NCBI GenBank assembly: GCA_011800805.1
Contig: MPNW01000134.1
Location: 104,644 to 168,643, forward strand
Direction of reading: 5' to 3'
Source of the DNA: Hirudo medicinalis
Lineage: Eukaryota > Annelida > Clitellata > Hirudinida > Hirudinidae
DNA: 64,000 nucleotides
Made by a program: the position numbers and the translations under genes
Notes under the pieces: model-generated
What the model saw: only the letters and a program-made list of their open reading frames with translations
What the model was told of the DNA's origin: nothing
The model's database searches: none
Shown: piece by piece, positions 26,423-38,890 of the stretch
How positions within the stretch are numbered: position 1 is the first letter of the stretch
Layout of the letters: each line of letters begins with the position of its first letter

Positions 26423-27969
26423 GTATGATATGTCTGATACTTAAACTGCTTGTTCATTTTCTATCGCTATGTAATGTTGAGCAATTTTAGGAAGTGGTGT
26501 TTCCATACGCGGGTCTTGTAGAACTTTTTCCTAGATCGCCAATAATCTAGGCCTCAGCTAAAGTAAAAGTTGTCATATTTGTTTCCCACGTACATTGGAG
26601 CTATTGTCAAAAACCTTGGATCAGGACTTAGCTCTCAATAACGACTTTGACTTCAATCCTTACCCGATTTTTTTGGGTGCATTTACTAAGTGTATAAGTG
26701 ATCTTGATGCAAGGCATCCAGAATGGCTAGGCGTACGCTATGTTAATGCCATAGTCGGAAAAAAATTCGTTTACGGGCGGGTGTCCTACTTAAACGGAAC
26801 TCTTTCCCGCCCCAAGCTTCAGTTGGAATATAGGGGGTGTTAATAAGAAATGAATTTGAAGAATTACAATTAGCCCTCCATATTATGTATAGGCATGTTT
26901 ATATATAAATGTACTGAATATATGATTAACATTTTACGAGAAGTTGGGTTCATGATTTGACCTTGTTTTCAAGTTTTCGTCGATTTGCTCGGTCTATAAC
27001 ACGTGTTAGGTATCTTACAGATACATTTTCCAAGGTTTTTTAAAGGTTGTTGGGTCAGTTGTTGAGTTTCCTTCGTCTAAAAAGCAAGAGAACTACAATT
27101 TCAAACTAGATAACATCTGAAGAGATACTGACTTGAGGTTCAAGATCAGTGTTGTGAAGGATTAAAATTGAAACAAAGTGAGGAATGTGAATCACTTTAA
27201 GCTAGTTGATGACGATTTAATACGATTTGTGAAGGTTCGAGACGATCGATGTTTTTTTGATGTTTGAATTATATGTTTGCAAAAACGTGATTTTTGTAAT
27301 ATATCTGTCTATGCCATTATTTGAGTTATTGTTGGGACATCCTACTAGATACTCAAGTTTAATAAATATTAATATCAAATTTTGTGAAGGAAATTTACAC
27401 TTTTGTGTTCATTGATTTATTCATTAATTATAATCTAGGATTTGTGATCCACTAGTGGAGTAAACACCTAAATAAACTTTATTAATCAATATTTCATGGC
27501 TGAGATTTAATAGCATTTTGACTGAAGATTTAATTTAGTAATTTTGTTTTCTTATTATAATGTATTCTATAAATAGGCATCTTGGAATTGAGCATTATGT
27601 TACTAAAATCATATTGAACTTCTTCAGTGTGACTGTTTTCAAAGTAACAGAATTTTTGTGATTCATCTTAAATCTTGCACTCATGAATAATGTGGGTAAT
27701 TGCTACCTAATGTCTTCTAAGAATGGGATGAACTGTATTACCAAGATATATTAATTACAACAGCTCATTAGTTAACCCATTTTTAGAATATTCCAAATTT
27801 TAGTGGATAAATCTTCCACAATTGAATTTAAGTGACCATGGATGAATACAGATTTTTATATCTGAATAGATACTTTATGTACTAGAATTATTTATATGTT
27901 TAAATATTTATATGGTTAGAAGATCAAGTGTAATTTTCTCAAGCCTTGAAAATGAGGATTTTGAATAGA

Positions 27970-28050
27970 ATGATAATAATGATAATGGTAATGGTAATGA
28001 TAATGGTAGTAATAATAATAATAATAATAATAATAATGATGATAATAGTT
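27970..28050. repeat. (TAA/GAT)n simple repeat
   Basis: gataatggtaatggtaat units pass into about ten taa units, then gatgataatagttaatttatg. The end resembles the start of dispersed repeat family C. Confidence 0.85.
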
Positions 28051-28944
28051 AATTTATGTGACCACAAGCAAAATGAGATTTGAGAGTCCTAAGTTTCTCA
28101 TGAAAACTTATCTAAAGATATTGCTATATAGGAAGATTACGTGGAAGATTACAGTTTAAATAAATTTTGCTCTGCTTTTATTTAGTTGCATGTCTAACTT
28201 AGTGTCATTTAAAGGTACAATAAAGTAATGCTTTTCATTATATCTTTTGTTTTTTCTCACATAATTCATGACTTTAACATTTAATAATATGGTTTATCAT
28301 AATTTATCCTTATTTAACTTAAAATTGTTTACAACATAGATTTTGGTTAGGTGATTTCATCATTTGGAGTTTTAAAATATATCCTAGCTTGATGTCTAAA
28401 TGGAGAATTTCTCAAACCTGCTTTTGATTTTTTTTGTCTGCGCAATGTTTTGCAAGGTCGCGAGGACGACAAGTCACCTTGAGGATGGTTTGAAGATAAA
28501 TAATTTCTATTTTTGAATCCACTCTTTTTTTTAACTTCTCATAGAACTGATGAATAATTCTATATCTTTTCCTTTTTTTTGTTTAAGATGATTTTTTTTT
28601 ACTTTTTAATGAATAACCTAATAGTTGTAACTTTGTTTTGTTGTCTTGATGGATGTCATCCATCCATGCTGAATTGTGGAATTAGCATTAACGAGCGGTT
28701 TAGGCTATAATCATCTATTTACAAAGACGAGTTTTCCAAGTGCCATTATACAAAAATATGCATGCTCGATAAGAGACAAATTCTCGAACCACATTCTCAA
28801 GAAAATGCTTTGAATTTGTAAGTAAGGCTATTTAAAGTTAGTATTAATAATTTTACTTTTAATTTTCAATAAATAAGAAGTAATGAAGAATAATATAAGG
28901 CAGAAATAGCAATGTGCATATTTGTGTAATAATAATTGTAATGA

Positions 28945-29125
28945 TGATGATAAGTGAATTCATGTAGCGCCCTAATTGTAGACATCAGGAGCACTATGAC
29001 CATATAGAGTCGCCATGTGGAGGTGCTTTGTGGCGATACAAGCTAGGTTAAAATCACAACACATAGGGACCATTGCTTTTACTATCACTCGCAGGAATGC
29101 GACCATCTGAGCAGACTTGCACACC
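28945..29125 (+). repeat. Dispersed repeat family A, copy 1 (diverged)
   Basis: Starts after a gat/taa tract with aattcatgtagcgcccta. It continues to gcaggaatgcgaccatctga and ends near gcagacttgcacaccg. The order of motifs follows the copy at 54960-55150 read on its minus strand. Confidence 0.6.
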
Positions 29126-29622
29126 GAGTTAAAAAATTAAAGTCTCTAGTTGAAAGAATCTTGGACTATTGAGATATTTCAATTTATCTAAAATTAATTA
29201 GGTTACCTAGATTATCTGTTTAATTTATCTAGAGTTTATCTGATTTTTATTTTGAAATAATTTGATAATTGACAAAGTGTTACCAATGTCATTTGTTGAT
29301 AATCACATTATTTGAAAACTGTTGGAACCATTAAAATTTGCCATTTTGATGACATTCAAATTGTATCTCATCATCTAGATTGGTAACAATTGCCTCAGTG
29401 CAATTTTGTAAAAGATGAGGCCAAATGTCAAATTTTCGATCAGCTCTGACTGGCTTGTTGATAGGACTCGGGCTCCATTGATTGAGTGTATTTAATATTG
29501 ATGAAGCAATACATTTTCATTCTCTTTGTTTTTGCAGAGACTACAAGAAGTTAAAGAGATATCTCAGAAAATTTGTGTTTCCTTAATTTGAAATATTCAA
29601 CTCTTTCGTGATTGTATTGATC

Positions 29623-32600
29623 ATGGATGATATCCAAGTCGTCACCAAGAATCCTCCGAACCCCGATAGGAAGAGACAATACTCGGAGGGGACGGGAACG
29701 AGGTTCGGCTCTCAGAAATCTCTTAAGTCGATGAGGACATCTTCAATCTCTGGAAGCAAGGGAAGTCAACTGAACATGTCACGTAAAAACAGCGTCGTGG
29801 CTGCCCACGGATTGGCGCCGACTCTGTGTCCCGAGTACGTCATCAGTGACAGCGAGGAGGAAGACGACGAAGGCAAAGAACAACCAGCGGTGCCCGCCGA
29901 AGTCGGTGCCGGAGATCATCCCAAACTATCGGAAGAGGAGCAGAGGCATCTAGACAAACTGGAATGTAGAAAATACATGAAGAACTTGCTATTGCTGTGC
30001 TTTGGTTTCTTCTTCATATTCACTTCTTTTCTCTCCCTGAGAAATCTTCAGAGTAGTTTGAATGCTGTGAAAGGTCTTGGCATGTATACACTCAGTTGTA
30101 CCTATGCTTTCTTTTTCATTGGTTGCATCTTTGCTACCTCAATTGTCCAGAGGTTGGGTCCAAAGAGAGCTATAGTAGTCACAACAATTGGACTCCTCAT
30201 GTATGATTTTGCCTATTTTTACCCTACTTTCTACACCATGGTGCCTGCAGGTGGCGTGGCTGGATTTTCCCAGGGGGTTATCTGGACTGCACATGCCACA
30301 TATATTGCCAATATTGCAGCTTGTTATGCCAATCTCTCTGGAGAAAAAGTGCAAAATGTGCTGAGTAAATTTAATGGAATCTTTTTTGTGTTCTATCAGT
30401 CTTGTCAGATTGTTGGTGGCATTATTGCATCTCTGATTCTAAAGTCTCCAGTTACTGACTCTAGCCTCCTGGTTCAGTTCAACAATTCATTCCTCAACTG
30501 CACAGGGGACATCTTGAACCCGAACTACACTGATTTTATCTCTGCGCACGATCCTCCGCCGAGGTTTGCAGAACATGCTGAAAACTGGACATACTTGGTA
30601 AACATTTGCAACGAGAGCTATTACAAAGAGCCAGTGGAGTGCGGGAGGGGATACTGTCATTCGAAAGCCGTGAAATCCGAGACTCCCGTCGATCCCATGC
30701 TCGTCTTCATCCTCGTCGGGGTCTTCACCGCTCTCACCCTTACCGGCATTGCGGTTTTGGTTTTTTTTCTGGATCCTCTGGATGGTCAGATGAGAATGAA
30801 GAAGGCTCATGGCCCGCTACTTCAGCAACTGCTGGCCGTCTTCAAATTCTATGGCAACAAGAAGGCTATGTGTCTTGTTGGAATTATGTTTTATTCACTT
30901 CTACAAGCAGCTTTCATGTTTGGGGAATACAATAAGGTGGGTACCGTTTTTGGAATTTTAGGAAATTGATCATTTAATAACAAGGATTATTTTTGAAAAT
31001 TTGTTTCTTCTGAATGTTTGTTATGCAAAGAAATATTTTTATTCATTATCCAGTTTTGGGTACTACTAATGATATTTTGCTTTCAATAGATTTTTAAGTG
31101 AATATGTTATTTTGGTTTAATTTAACTGAAAAAATACCTAAAAACCCCACTACATTATTGTTGCCATCGTTAATTAGCAATTATTCTTCTGATGGACTAC
31201 TTGAAAAATGATCAACCTCATTAGCTTCATTAGCAATCACTTGAGAAGGCAATGTGTGACCCTACTCAATAAACTTAGAGCTTTTGAATTTCTACTAAAC
31301 CAAATATCAGACCTTATTGCTCTTCAAAATGAGCAGTAAACCAAGATCGAGAAATTACCATGTCGTCGACGAGAAACTTAAGCTGGAGAACAGAAATCAG
31401 AATGATTCTCAATTAGGTCATATGATCTCTATCCTCTTAGGTGGGAACATTGGTTTAATTAATTTCCTGTGTGCTTTTTTGACTGACATTCCAAGTCTCT
31501 TGATTCTTCTCTGTCCACATTCATTTTTATTCCAATTTTAAGTTATTTATCGTTCGATTTCATTGTCAAATCAACTGACAATGAAGAAACTTTGTGGACT
31601 TACTTCCAACTTGCATAATTTCTGAAGCCACTCATTTTACATCATGGGACATCTTTTTACATGGTTTACCTTCTGTTATCTGCTAAGCACTTCCTTCTTA
31701 ATGATTTATTTATCGAGATGCACCGCATCATTCGATAGAATTATTTCATTAGCGACCGATCACAAAATGCTTCTCGGCGATGGAGACGGCGTGAATTATT
31801 CTGAAAAGACTGCCGCACTTTTAGGTCGGGTTCGTTCGCCCGACCTCGTTGCTCGAAGCAGCACCGTTGTCTGGTCTTTGTTAGCTGCACGGCACGGTTG
31901 CAACAGCTCGCTCCTTTCGACTAGATTTGCGTTTCATCCGAGTTTCGGCTCGAAATGGGCCTTTGCGCGTGCGATCGTACGCGTCGAATTCTTCGCATCC
32001 CGAGGCGATGATGAGTTTAAAATGCACGGCCCAAGAAGCGTTTCCTTTCGAGATGTCAAATTTATTTTGTGTAGTAATTTGTTTTTATTTCTTGGAGTTG
32101 GAGGTTGAATAGATTGCTCTAGCCTACGAGTCTATGAATCGATTCCTATCGATGCCATATCACTCCCTTTTTGCCTTTGCACTTTTCAAAGTAGACCTCT
32201 TTGTTGTGCTACCTTTAGCTGCAGTTGCTTTTCCCATCTTGAGATGTTTGAATCCTTCGACTTTGCTTTTAAAAATTTATGATCTTTGGTTGGTGTGAGA
32301 TTGTCCTTAAAAGTGCCCTCTTTCACTCTTACCGTCCATAATCTGTGGAAAATTTGATCAATGAATTAGGTCTAAAATTAAAAATTTCTTTCCCATTGCT
32401 TTTTTCCTTCATCCACAGATTGGAGGCATCATGGTTTTCTGGTTGCATGATGCAGCAGAATTGTTTTGCTTTCTCTTCAAAATCATCATGAATAGCATGT
32501 TGTTGATGATCATGATAATAGTAAAAATATATTTGTGTAGCACTTAATTAACATTATCATCATGATGCTGGCATTTGTAACAATAATACATATACAGTTT

Positions 32601-34504
32601 GTTATACCAAAGTCATAAATAGATTTATCTTTTGTAAATCCCTTTTCAGAAACCCATCTGCATTTTTCTAATTATTTTCAAGCTTTAATTCATCCAGTGT
32701 CCTCTTCCACGATCATTATCACATCCATATTATCTCCATCACATTGTCACATCTTTCCTAATATCAAAATGTTTATTTTGTGAGGATTTCTATTGAAAAT
32801 GTGACCTTTTGTTATTTCTTTGTTTTGAGTCTTTTCTGGCTCTATTAGAATTGCCAAGATATTATTGTTGGAGGTGATAACTTTGCTCATCATTTTACTC
32901 TTATCTTTGTTTATCTTGATCTTTTTTACTCTGCTTTATGATGATTATGATGATGCGAATCCCGCTTAACTTAAGCTTAACTTAATTTCCATTAGAATCA
33001 ACAAGCTAAGGACTTTGCTTTTGGATTTTGTTTATTCTGAACACTGATAAAAACATGGTGTGATTAACTTGTACTTTAGGCAGCCATTTCTGGCTGTCAA
33101 CTTTAATCATAGCTTGCTCGTTTTATTCACGAGGATGGATCGGGTGCTTTTGCATTGCGAACGTCGGCTCGTGTTCAAAAACGTGCATCAAAATTTGGTG
33201 TTGTTAAAATTGCTGTTAGATTTGCAATTGAACTTTTCTTGTTTGATTTGGTATTTTGTTGCAAAATTTTAATAAATAGGGTATTCCTTATTTTGATCAT
33301 GATGTCCATGTATTGTAACTAGTGATAACTTCTATGATCTTTTTCACAGGCTTTTGTTACCTGCACTATAGGAATAGAATATGTGGGCTTCATCATGATG
33401 GCATTATCCTCAGCCAGTGCCAATGCTGCCTTCTGGAATGGCAGGATCCAGAAATACATTGGAAGGATGCCCCTCCTTGGGACTGGTTCGAACCTCTTCA
33501 TACATATTTCACTTTGCATAAGGAGCTGTTATGTTATAGAGATTGCAGAAATTGCTTTTGAGCTCTGAACTTTGATATTATTTTTGAGATAGCAAGATCA
33601 AATTAGCGTTTGATTATTTTGTTGGGTTGCTTTTGGAGGTCGAACAATTGGGTTCAGGTCCTGGTGAGGAGTTCATTATTGTTGTTGATTGAGCCATTAG
33701 CCTCGTTGTTCTTGCTTTCATGTCTTTGCACTATTCTCGATCACTGCTTTGAATGATAGAATAGAATTTGCAGTCTTACGTATTCGTGCTACATCGTCAA
33801 CTGCTTTATGCATTGAATTAGGTTGCTTTAAGGCACTTAGATTGTAATAAGAACTTCTCAGCTTGCTTGTTTGCATTCTAACTCATTGTTTGAGAAGCAT
33901 TTGTTGATTCTTTTCATTTTCAATGATTTTTTAAAGCATGTTATAATTATGTTATAGTTCTGTTTTTAAAATATTCATTCAAATATTTCAGCCTTCACCT
34001 GTCAGGCAGTGGTTTTCATCACACTCTTGCTTTGGACCCCTAAATCATCTGATATTGCAGTTTTCTTCATCCTTGTCATTCTGTGGGGTGTTGGTGATGG
34101 TACCATAATGACTCAAGATATAAGTAAGGAATTCATTTAATTTGTCTTACAGTCATGATACGATGTCACCGTATAAGTTGATGCTAGTGACTACGACGGC
34201 ATTATGTTAAATAACCGGTCGTATTACTTAAGGTCTTATCGGATTCCTGTTTTCCAACAACAAAGAACCGGCATTTGCCGCTCTGAAGATGACCCAGTCC
34301 TTGGCTAACTTCACATTCTTCATAGCTGGCCCATACATGTGCACCTTGCACAAGATATTCTTTGTTGGTTCTGTACTCATTTTGGCCACTACAGGCTACT
34401 TCAGTCTCGAGTTCATCATGTACCTCGAGCGCAGAGATGAGCAAAAACAGACAGTTCTGCTGGATAAGAACAATGAAGAAGTGGCAAAAAAGCCAGTTGT
34501 TTGA
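29623..34504 (+). CDS. UNC93-like multi-pass membrane protein (UNC93A family)
   Basis: Major-facilitator-like membrane protein; members include UNC-93, which regulates two-pore K+ channels in nematodes, and vertebrate UNC93A/B1. Four exons: 29623-30936, 33350-33485, 33992-34123 and 34233-34504, giving 617 aa. A long cytosolic N-terminus (Ser/Arg-rich, then acidic SDSEEEDDE) is followed by the first spans: YMKNLLLLCFGFFFIFTSF and LRNLQSSLNAVKGLGMYTLS. LGPKRAIV and GFSQGVIWTAHATYI are family motifs. A long extracellular loop carries sequons NNS, NCT, NYT, NWT and NES plus several cysteines. Later spans include TCTIGIEYVGFIMMALSSAS and LVILWGVGDGTIMTQ. The start is MDDIQVV; an in-frame Met five codons upstream (MIVLI) is a weaker alternative. 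Intron 1 is 2.4 kb, with a CpG-rich patch. The tail is hydrophilic. Confidence 0.92.
31770..32000. other. CpG-rich patch with a GC-stem inverted repeat in UNC93-like intron 1
   Basis: Marked rise in C, G and CpG inside an AT-rich intron. It contains GGTCGGG (31824-31830), an 8-nt loop and CCCGACC (31839-31845), a perfect 7-bp GC-rich stem. A 154-codon frame runs through it but has no recognisable content. It could be an internal promoter, an old insertion or an unrecognised exon. Confidence 0.5.
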
Positions 34505-35066
34505 AGCCATCCCAAGAGAGGTTGAACCTCTTCCTTTTTTAATTTTTGGATGTAATTAATCTTTAATGCATCACATTTGCTTGAATTAAAAACTGTCTTT
34601 TGTCACAGCAAAAAGTTGATGAGGCCAATCCTGCAAATCAATCAGATGGGCTGAAGTTTTGTACATTTTTGTGGCATGAATTTGAACATTCAAATTAGTC
34701 AATAGCTGGTGGATCACCTATTAATTAATTATATAATGCCAACATTTATCCTATATCGATATTATTTATTCATTATTAAAATGGTTAAAATTCAGGATAG
34801 CAGATATTAAATCATGCAATCATTAAATTTATTCCGTCAGTTACAATAAATAGAGCTATTATTAATTAGTTAATAAGTATGACCACGGCCATTGTAATTA
34901 GTTCTGGCCAAAGTTTCAGTTACAATCCTGTTTTATTACTCACTCCTAAATGCCATTGAAATGTATTCTATATTCCCTCTGAAAGGGGTTCAACATAAGC
35001 ATCGATGACTAACGTCATGTAGAATTAACATTTTATAGTTCTTGATCGTCTTACACCTGCCAAAAT

Positions 35067-35140
35067 GTGGCTTCTTCCCTAAAAATTCCTGACAAGTAGA
35101 TTAAGTTTGAAAGCCAATTTTCTATTTATTCCTCCTCCCT
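35067..35140 (+). repeat. Diverged direct repeat, copy 1
   Basis: Begins gtggcttcttccctaaaaat and continues through gacaagtagattaagttt. It matches 36499-36573 with scattered substitutions. Confidence 0.75.
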
Positions 35141-36498
35141 AAAAATCAGTCTTTTTTTTATATTAGAAGTGGCTAGAATTATCAGATTGCTTATTGATTA
35201 ATTACCTGTGTGACTTACCCTTTTGCAAGACTTTACCCTATTGGAGGTCTGACCCTTTAGATTTTAATTATTTTTGGACCCTTTTGGTTTTATGGGCTTT
35301 TATCTTTTACAATGGAATCACTGACAATCACCTTACTGCTCATGCATGTGGGAAAGTTGGCTTGGTAGGCAATTATCTATTGATTTTATGCTGGCTTATT
35401 ACTGTCTTAAGTAAATAAATGCCATTTTAATAAGAGTGATTGCCTGTAAATATTGTTATAATTTGGCATAATTAATTGCGCCAATTTCTCGAACGATTGA
35501 GAATTTGGAAATTGTTTTTGATCTGTTGTGATTTGTTTTTTTTTTATTTGTTGATTTTGCACTGCAAATTGGTGGCTTAAGAAGTTAAATTGTGGTTTCA
35601 TTTAGATTTGGGTTGATGTCGATTTTACCCATTACTTATTTGGCACTCCATACATTCTTATAGATTTCAGTATTATAAAAGATTAGTTGTATGAGTTGAT
35701 TAAGTTTGGAGATTCAAATGCCAAAGTTACAAATTACGTTCACAAGTTTTAAATTAAATCTCGTCTTTAAATCTACAACTTATTCACACCCCCTCACCAA
35801 TGAATTTAAATTCTGGCTATTCACTTGTTTGATGATTTGATGTTATTGTTCTGCTTGAAGTTATTCAAATGTACTGCTGAATCGATCATCTTAGCATCAG
35901 ATAGAGATCATCATTGTTCTTAACTTTTTATGCAGACTAAAACCCTCATGGCCTTGGCTTAAAATGATAGCCACTGTGTGTTGGAGGCGTTCAAATCTTT
36001 TGTTTTGCGATTATCTTACCATTTGAGAAATTAGAATTTGAATGAAATACAGTGTTTTCCTACGTGCCTCTGCATTGTTATAAATAATTTACCTTTGATT
36101 ATGGAGGAGTTGATATTTATATTGTCGTGTTCAAGGTTAATAAAACAAGATCACATGCCCTATAATGAGAAATCATTCTTGGTATACAATCATTTAACAA
36201 TTGTTTTTCAGAGCATTTTAAAACATTGCTTCAGTTCTTGATCAGTTTGATGTCCAGCAAATTAGACTCCTTGCCAGTCATCAGTTCAGATTTCATATTT
36301 ATCAGGAGACTTTCCCAACTCCAAATTTCATCTTTCTGTTGAATGAGTTAAAGTGAATATAATTATGGAGACTTGAAGATTGATATATCTACCTCTTTCA
36401 CATTAGCCTCAGGTAGAAGTCTTAAGAATAGAAGTTTCAGATCAATGTTGCCTCCCTACCAAAATTTAAAATATATAATTTTAATCTTGAATTGCAAG

Positions 36499-36573
36499 GT
36501 GGCTTCCTCACTATAAATTCTTGACAAGTAGAGTAAGTTTCAAAGGCCAATTTGCTACTCATTCCTTATTTAG
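36499..36573 (+). repeat. Diverged direct repeat, copy 2
   Basis: Begins gtggcttcctcactataaat and continues through gacaagtagagtaagttt. Same orientation as the copy at 35067. Confidence 0.75.
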
Positions 36574-38299
36574 CAACTGGCAACTGAGTTAGAGCTAATA
36601 TCTGTTACAAACTATTTTAGAGTAATGAGCATGGTTGATTGAGAAACAGCTGAATAATTGTTTGGCACATTTTGCAGCAGGCAATCTCTGTTGATTTGCG
36701 GCAAATGACTTAGCATCGCATGATTCAGCAAATATAGCCTACCATGGCAGCAAAGGGGGCATGTTCTCTCAAAACAATTTCTAATTCTTTGTAGGTTGCG
36801 ACTCTGTTTACTGCGATTCTGTTGGATTTGACAACTTTGTGTTATGCAAAACTTTGGAAGTTCTAAATTTCGAATCTGCTCACTGGGGTGCCATTGCAAT
36901 GCTGTCATCTTGTCTGCTGTGATCATCCAGCTGTGGTATATAAGGAATGTCTGACAAATGAAATAAATTTCATTAAATTAATGTACCAAAATTCCAAGCT
37001 AAAGTTTTATTTTTAGTTTTTTTTTTTTTAGTATTCACTTTGAGCAGTTACATCATGGTACTTATCAAAAGATTAAGTTTGTTGTGTTCATCACCAAATA
37101 ATTGTATCCTTACTCAAATGCATTAATACATTTAATGAGCTCAAAATTTAGAAAATTTTCAGTATATTAGTTATGTGTTCTTGTCACATAATATAATAAT
37201 TATTGCAATACATATTGCATTGCTTTTAATATACATGTATATTTATAAGCTTTATAATGTTAGCACGTGTGGACCATCATCAAAGTCTCTGTTTTTCTCC
37301 TCTGTTGGTCCAATTGACTTCAATCTCTCACTGAAAAAAATTGTCAAGTTAAAAATTATATGCATAAATTCAAAGTTTGACTTACTCATCTTGAAGAGGA
37401 GCTTCTTTCCTGTAAAATTTCATTTAAACCAAGTAACTTTTCAACCTTAAAGAAGCGAATTCTTACCATCCGCCTTTCTTAAACTTTCCTGATTTATTTA
37501 ATGCATTCTGTAATTCATATAAATTTTTGTAATATATTTGTATCAATATCTCGGAAAAATTACAAATTATTATGATATCAGGTATAATTCCGGCCATTTT
37601 TTCGCAAAGATTACTTTGGCATCGAGGTTGGTCATTTGATCAGAATCTATATCAATATTTTCTTCAACATCGTTTTCGTCGGAATCATAGCTGGGCATTT
37701 TTGATGACGACGTTCGAATTATCTGGCGAATTTACTTGTGTTAGCCTCCAGTTCCTAAAAACTAGTGTTGAGGTGTTAAGGTCTTGTTTTACAAGTAACC
37801 GATGTCATGGTTACGGTAGAATCTTAGTTACTGTTCATAAAATAGAATTTCAAAATTAAAATAATTTAAACTATTTAAACGGTTTTACCTATTTAAGCCA
37901 AGTAGAATATAAATTTTGATTTTATTGAGCACAGGTCAAACGTTGTAATTTCCTAAGTCCCATGATAAAAATATCGGTCATTGCTAGTCGGAATGTCATT
38001 ATAAGCCAGTGGCTTAACTAGGGGGGGCGACGTGTCTATGAGGGCGCCAAAGTATCAAAATTTGATACCAAATTAATATTGTTAAGGGGCACCAAATTAT
38101 CAGTTTCGTCCCGGGGGTCATAACCCATAACCCTTAGAGGCCTCTTTGCATTACATGTTCTGTGAAGGCAATTTTAAGTCGAACACATGTATTCTTAGTG
38201 ACCCATTTCAAAACATTTATATTTTAAAAAGTGAAATATATGTCGCAGTAATAACCAGACATACAAGTTATGGGAAATATAATTGTCATCAAAGTTAGT

Positions 38300-38890
38300 T
38301 TAGAGATCCTCCAGGCTAGGACAAAAATCGGTATACAGGAAGATGCCAACAAGGTTTGCAACCAAGAGGACGAGCGTTACATATGCTCTGTTCCTTCTCG
38401 TTTTCAGGAGATCTGGCAGAGGTACTCGATCGCCTTCCAGCCTTTCGTTATTACCATCGACATTCTTTGAATTTGTAAATGATTCGGTATCTTTCACAGT
38501 AGAGTAGTCGATGTTGGTGCATCCCTTTCGAGGCGAAGCTGCAGAAGGTGATGCGCCAGTGGCACATGAAGCTTTAGATGACTGGATAGCTGGGCCATCT
38601 TCGAAGGATTCTAGTAACTCAGCGTCGTCATCAATGAAGTCCACCGTTTGTCCGGGTGATTTGCTGTTGTTGTTGAACTGAGGATCAGATTCGGTACTTG
38701 GATTGTATGGAGATCTTGCAATTTCATGACATTTGCGGAAAGACGAGTGATGGAATTCAGACTTGTTTCGAAATCTGACACCCTTACCGAAGGAGCTTGC
38801 CTTTCTATGGCGTGAACTGTCACATCGAGCACGGTTCATTGAAGGTTTAGTTTGATCCACTTTTGTTGCAATTTTAAAAACGCGCTTCAT
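38300..38890 (-). CDS. Hypothetical protein with C-terminal membrane anchor
   Basis: Single 196-codon frame, MKRVFKIATK to FCPSLEDL. The N-terminal two thirds is hydrophilic: first basic and serine-rich, then with an acidic block FIDDDAELLESFEDG. A hydrophobic stretch (AYVTLVLLVANLVGIFLYT) lies about 10 residues from the end, preceded by KTRRNR. This is the layout of a tail-anchored protein. No family recognised. Length and composition argue for a real gene, but there is no homology support, and further exons upstream are possible. Confidence 0.45.
   Translation of the reverse strand: MKRVFKIATKVDQTKPSMNRARCDSSRHRKASSFGKGVRFRNKSEFHHSSFRKCHEIARSPYNPSTESDPQFNNNSKSPGQTVDFIDDDAELLESFEDGPAIQSSKASCATGASPSAASPRKGCTNIDYSTVKDTESFTNSKNVDGNNERLEGDRVPLPDLLKTRRNRAYVTLVLLVANLVGIFLYTDFCPSLEDL

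Larger units (their letters stand above)
26423..29622. other. Spacer upstream of the UNC93-like gene
   Basis: About 3.2 kb, AT-rich. It holds a (TAA/GAT)n array at about 27970-28050 and a copy of dispersed repeat family A at about 28945-29125. An 82-codon frame at 26595-26843 has no recognisable content. A tttgcag|agac acceptor near 29536 may begin a 5' UTR exon of the downstream gene. Confidence 0.5.
34505..38299. other. Spacer 3' of the UNC93-like gene
   Basis: About 3.8 kb without a recognisable gene. A segment of about 75 bp is duplicated with divergence (35067-35140 and 36499-36573). A block at about 38000-38135 opens AGTGGCTTAACTAGGGGG, is rich in G-runs, and looks like an inserted repeat. 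Scattered frames of about 100 codons look random. Confidence 0.5.

Noticed and set aside
26595..26843. 82-codon frame downstream of RFC3
   Set aside because: No homologue recognised, no splice partners, ordinary composition; a chance frame is more likely.
30606..30935. 109-codon frame overlapping UNC93-like exon 1 in another phase
   Set aside because: Out-of-phase shadow of a confidently assigned exon.
31644..32108. 154-codon open frame in UNC93-like intron 1
   Set aside because: No recognisable domain; the open frame follows the CpG-rich composition, where stop codons are rarer. Kept only as a compositional patch.
36612..36926. 104-codon minus-strand frame with several cysteines
   Set aside because: Cysteine spacing fits no zinc-binding motif and there is no family resemblance.
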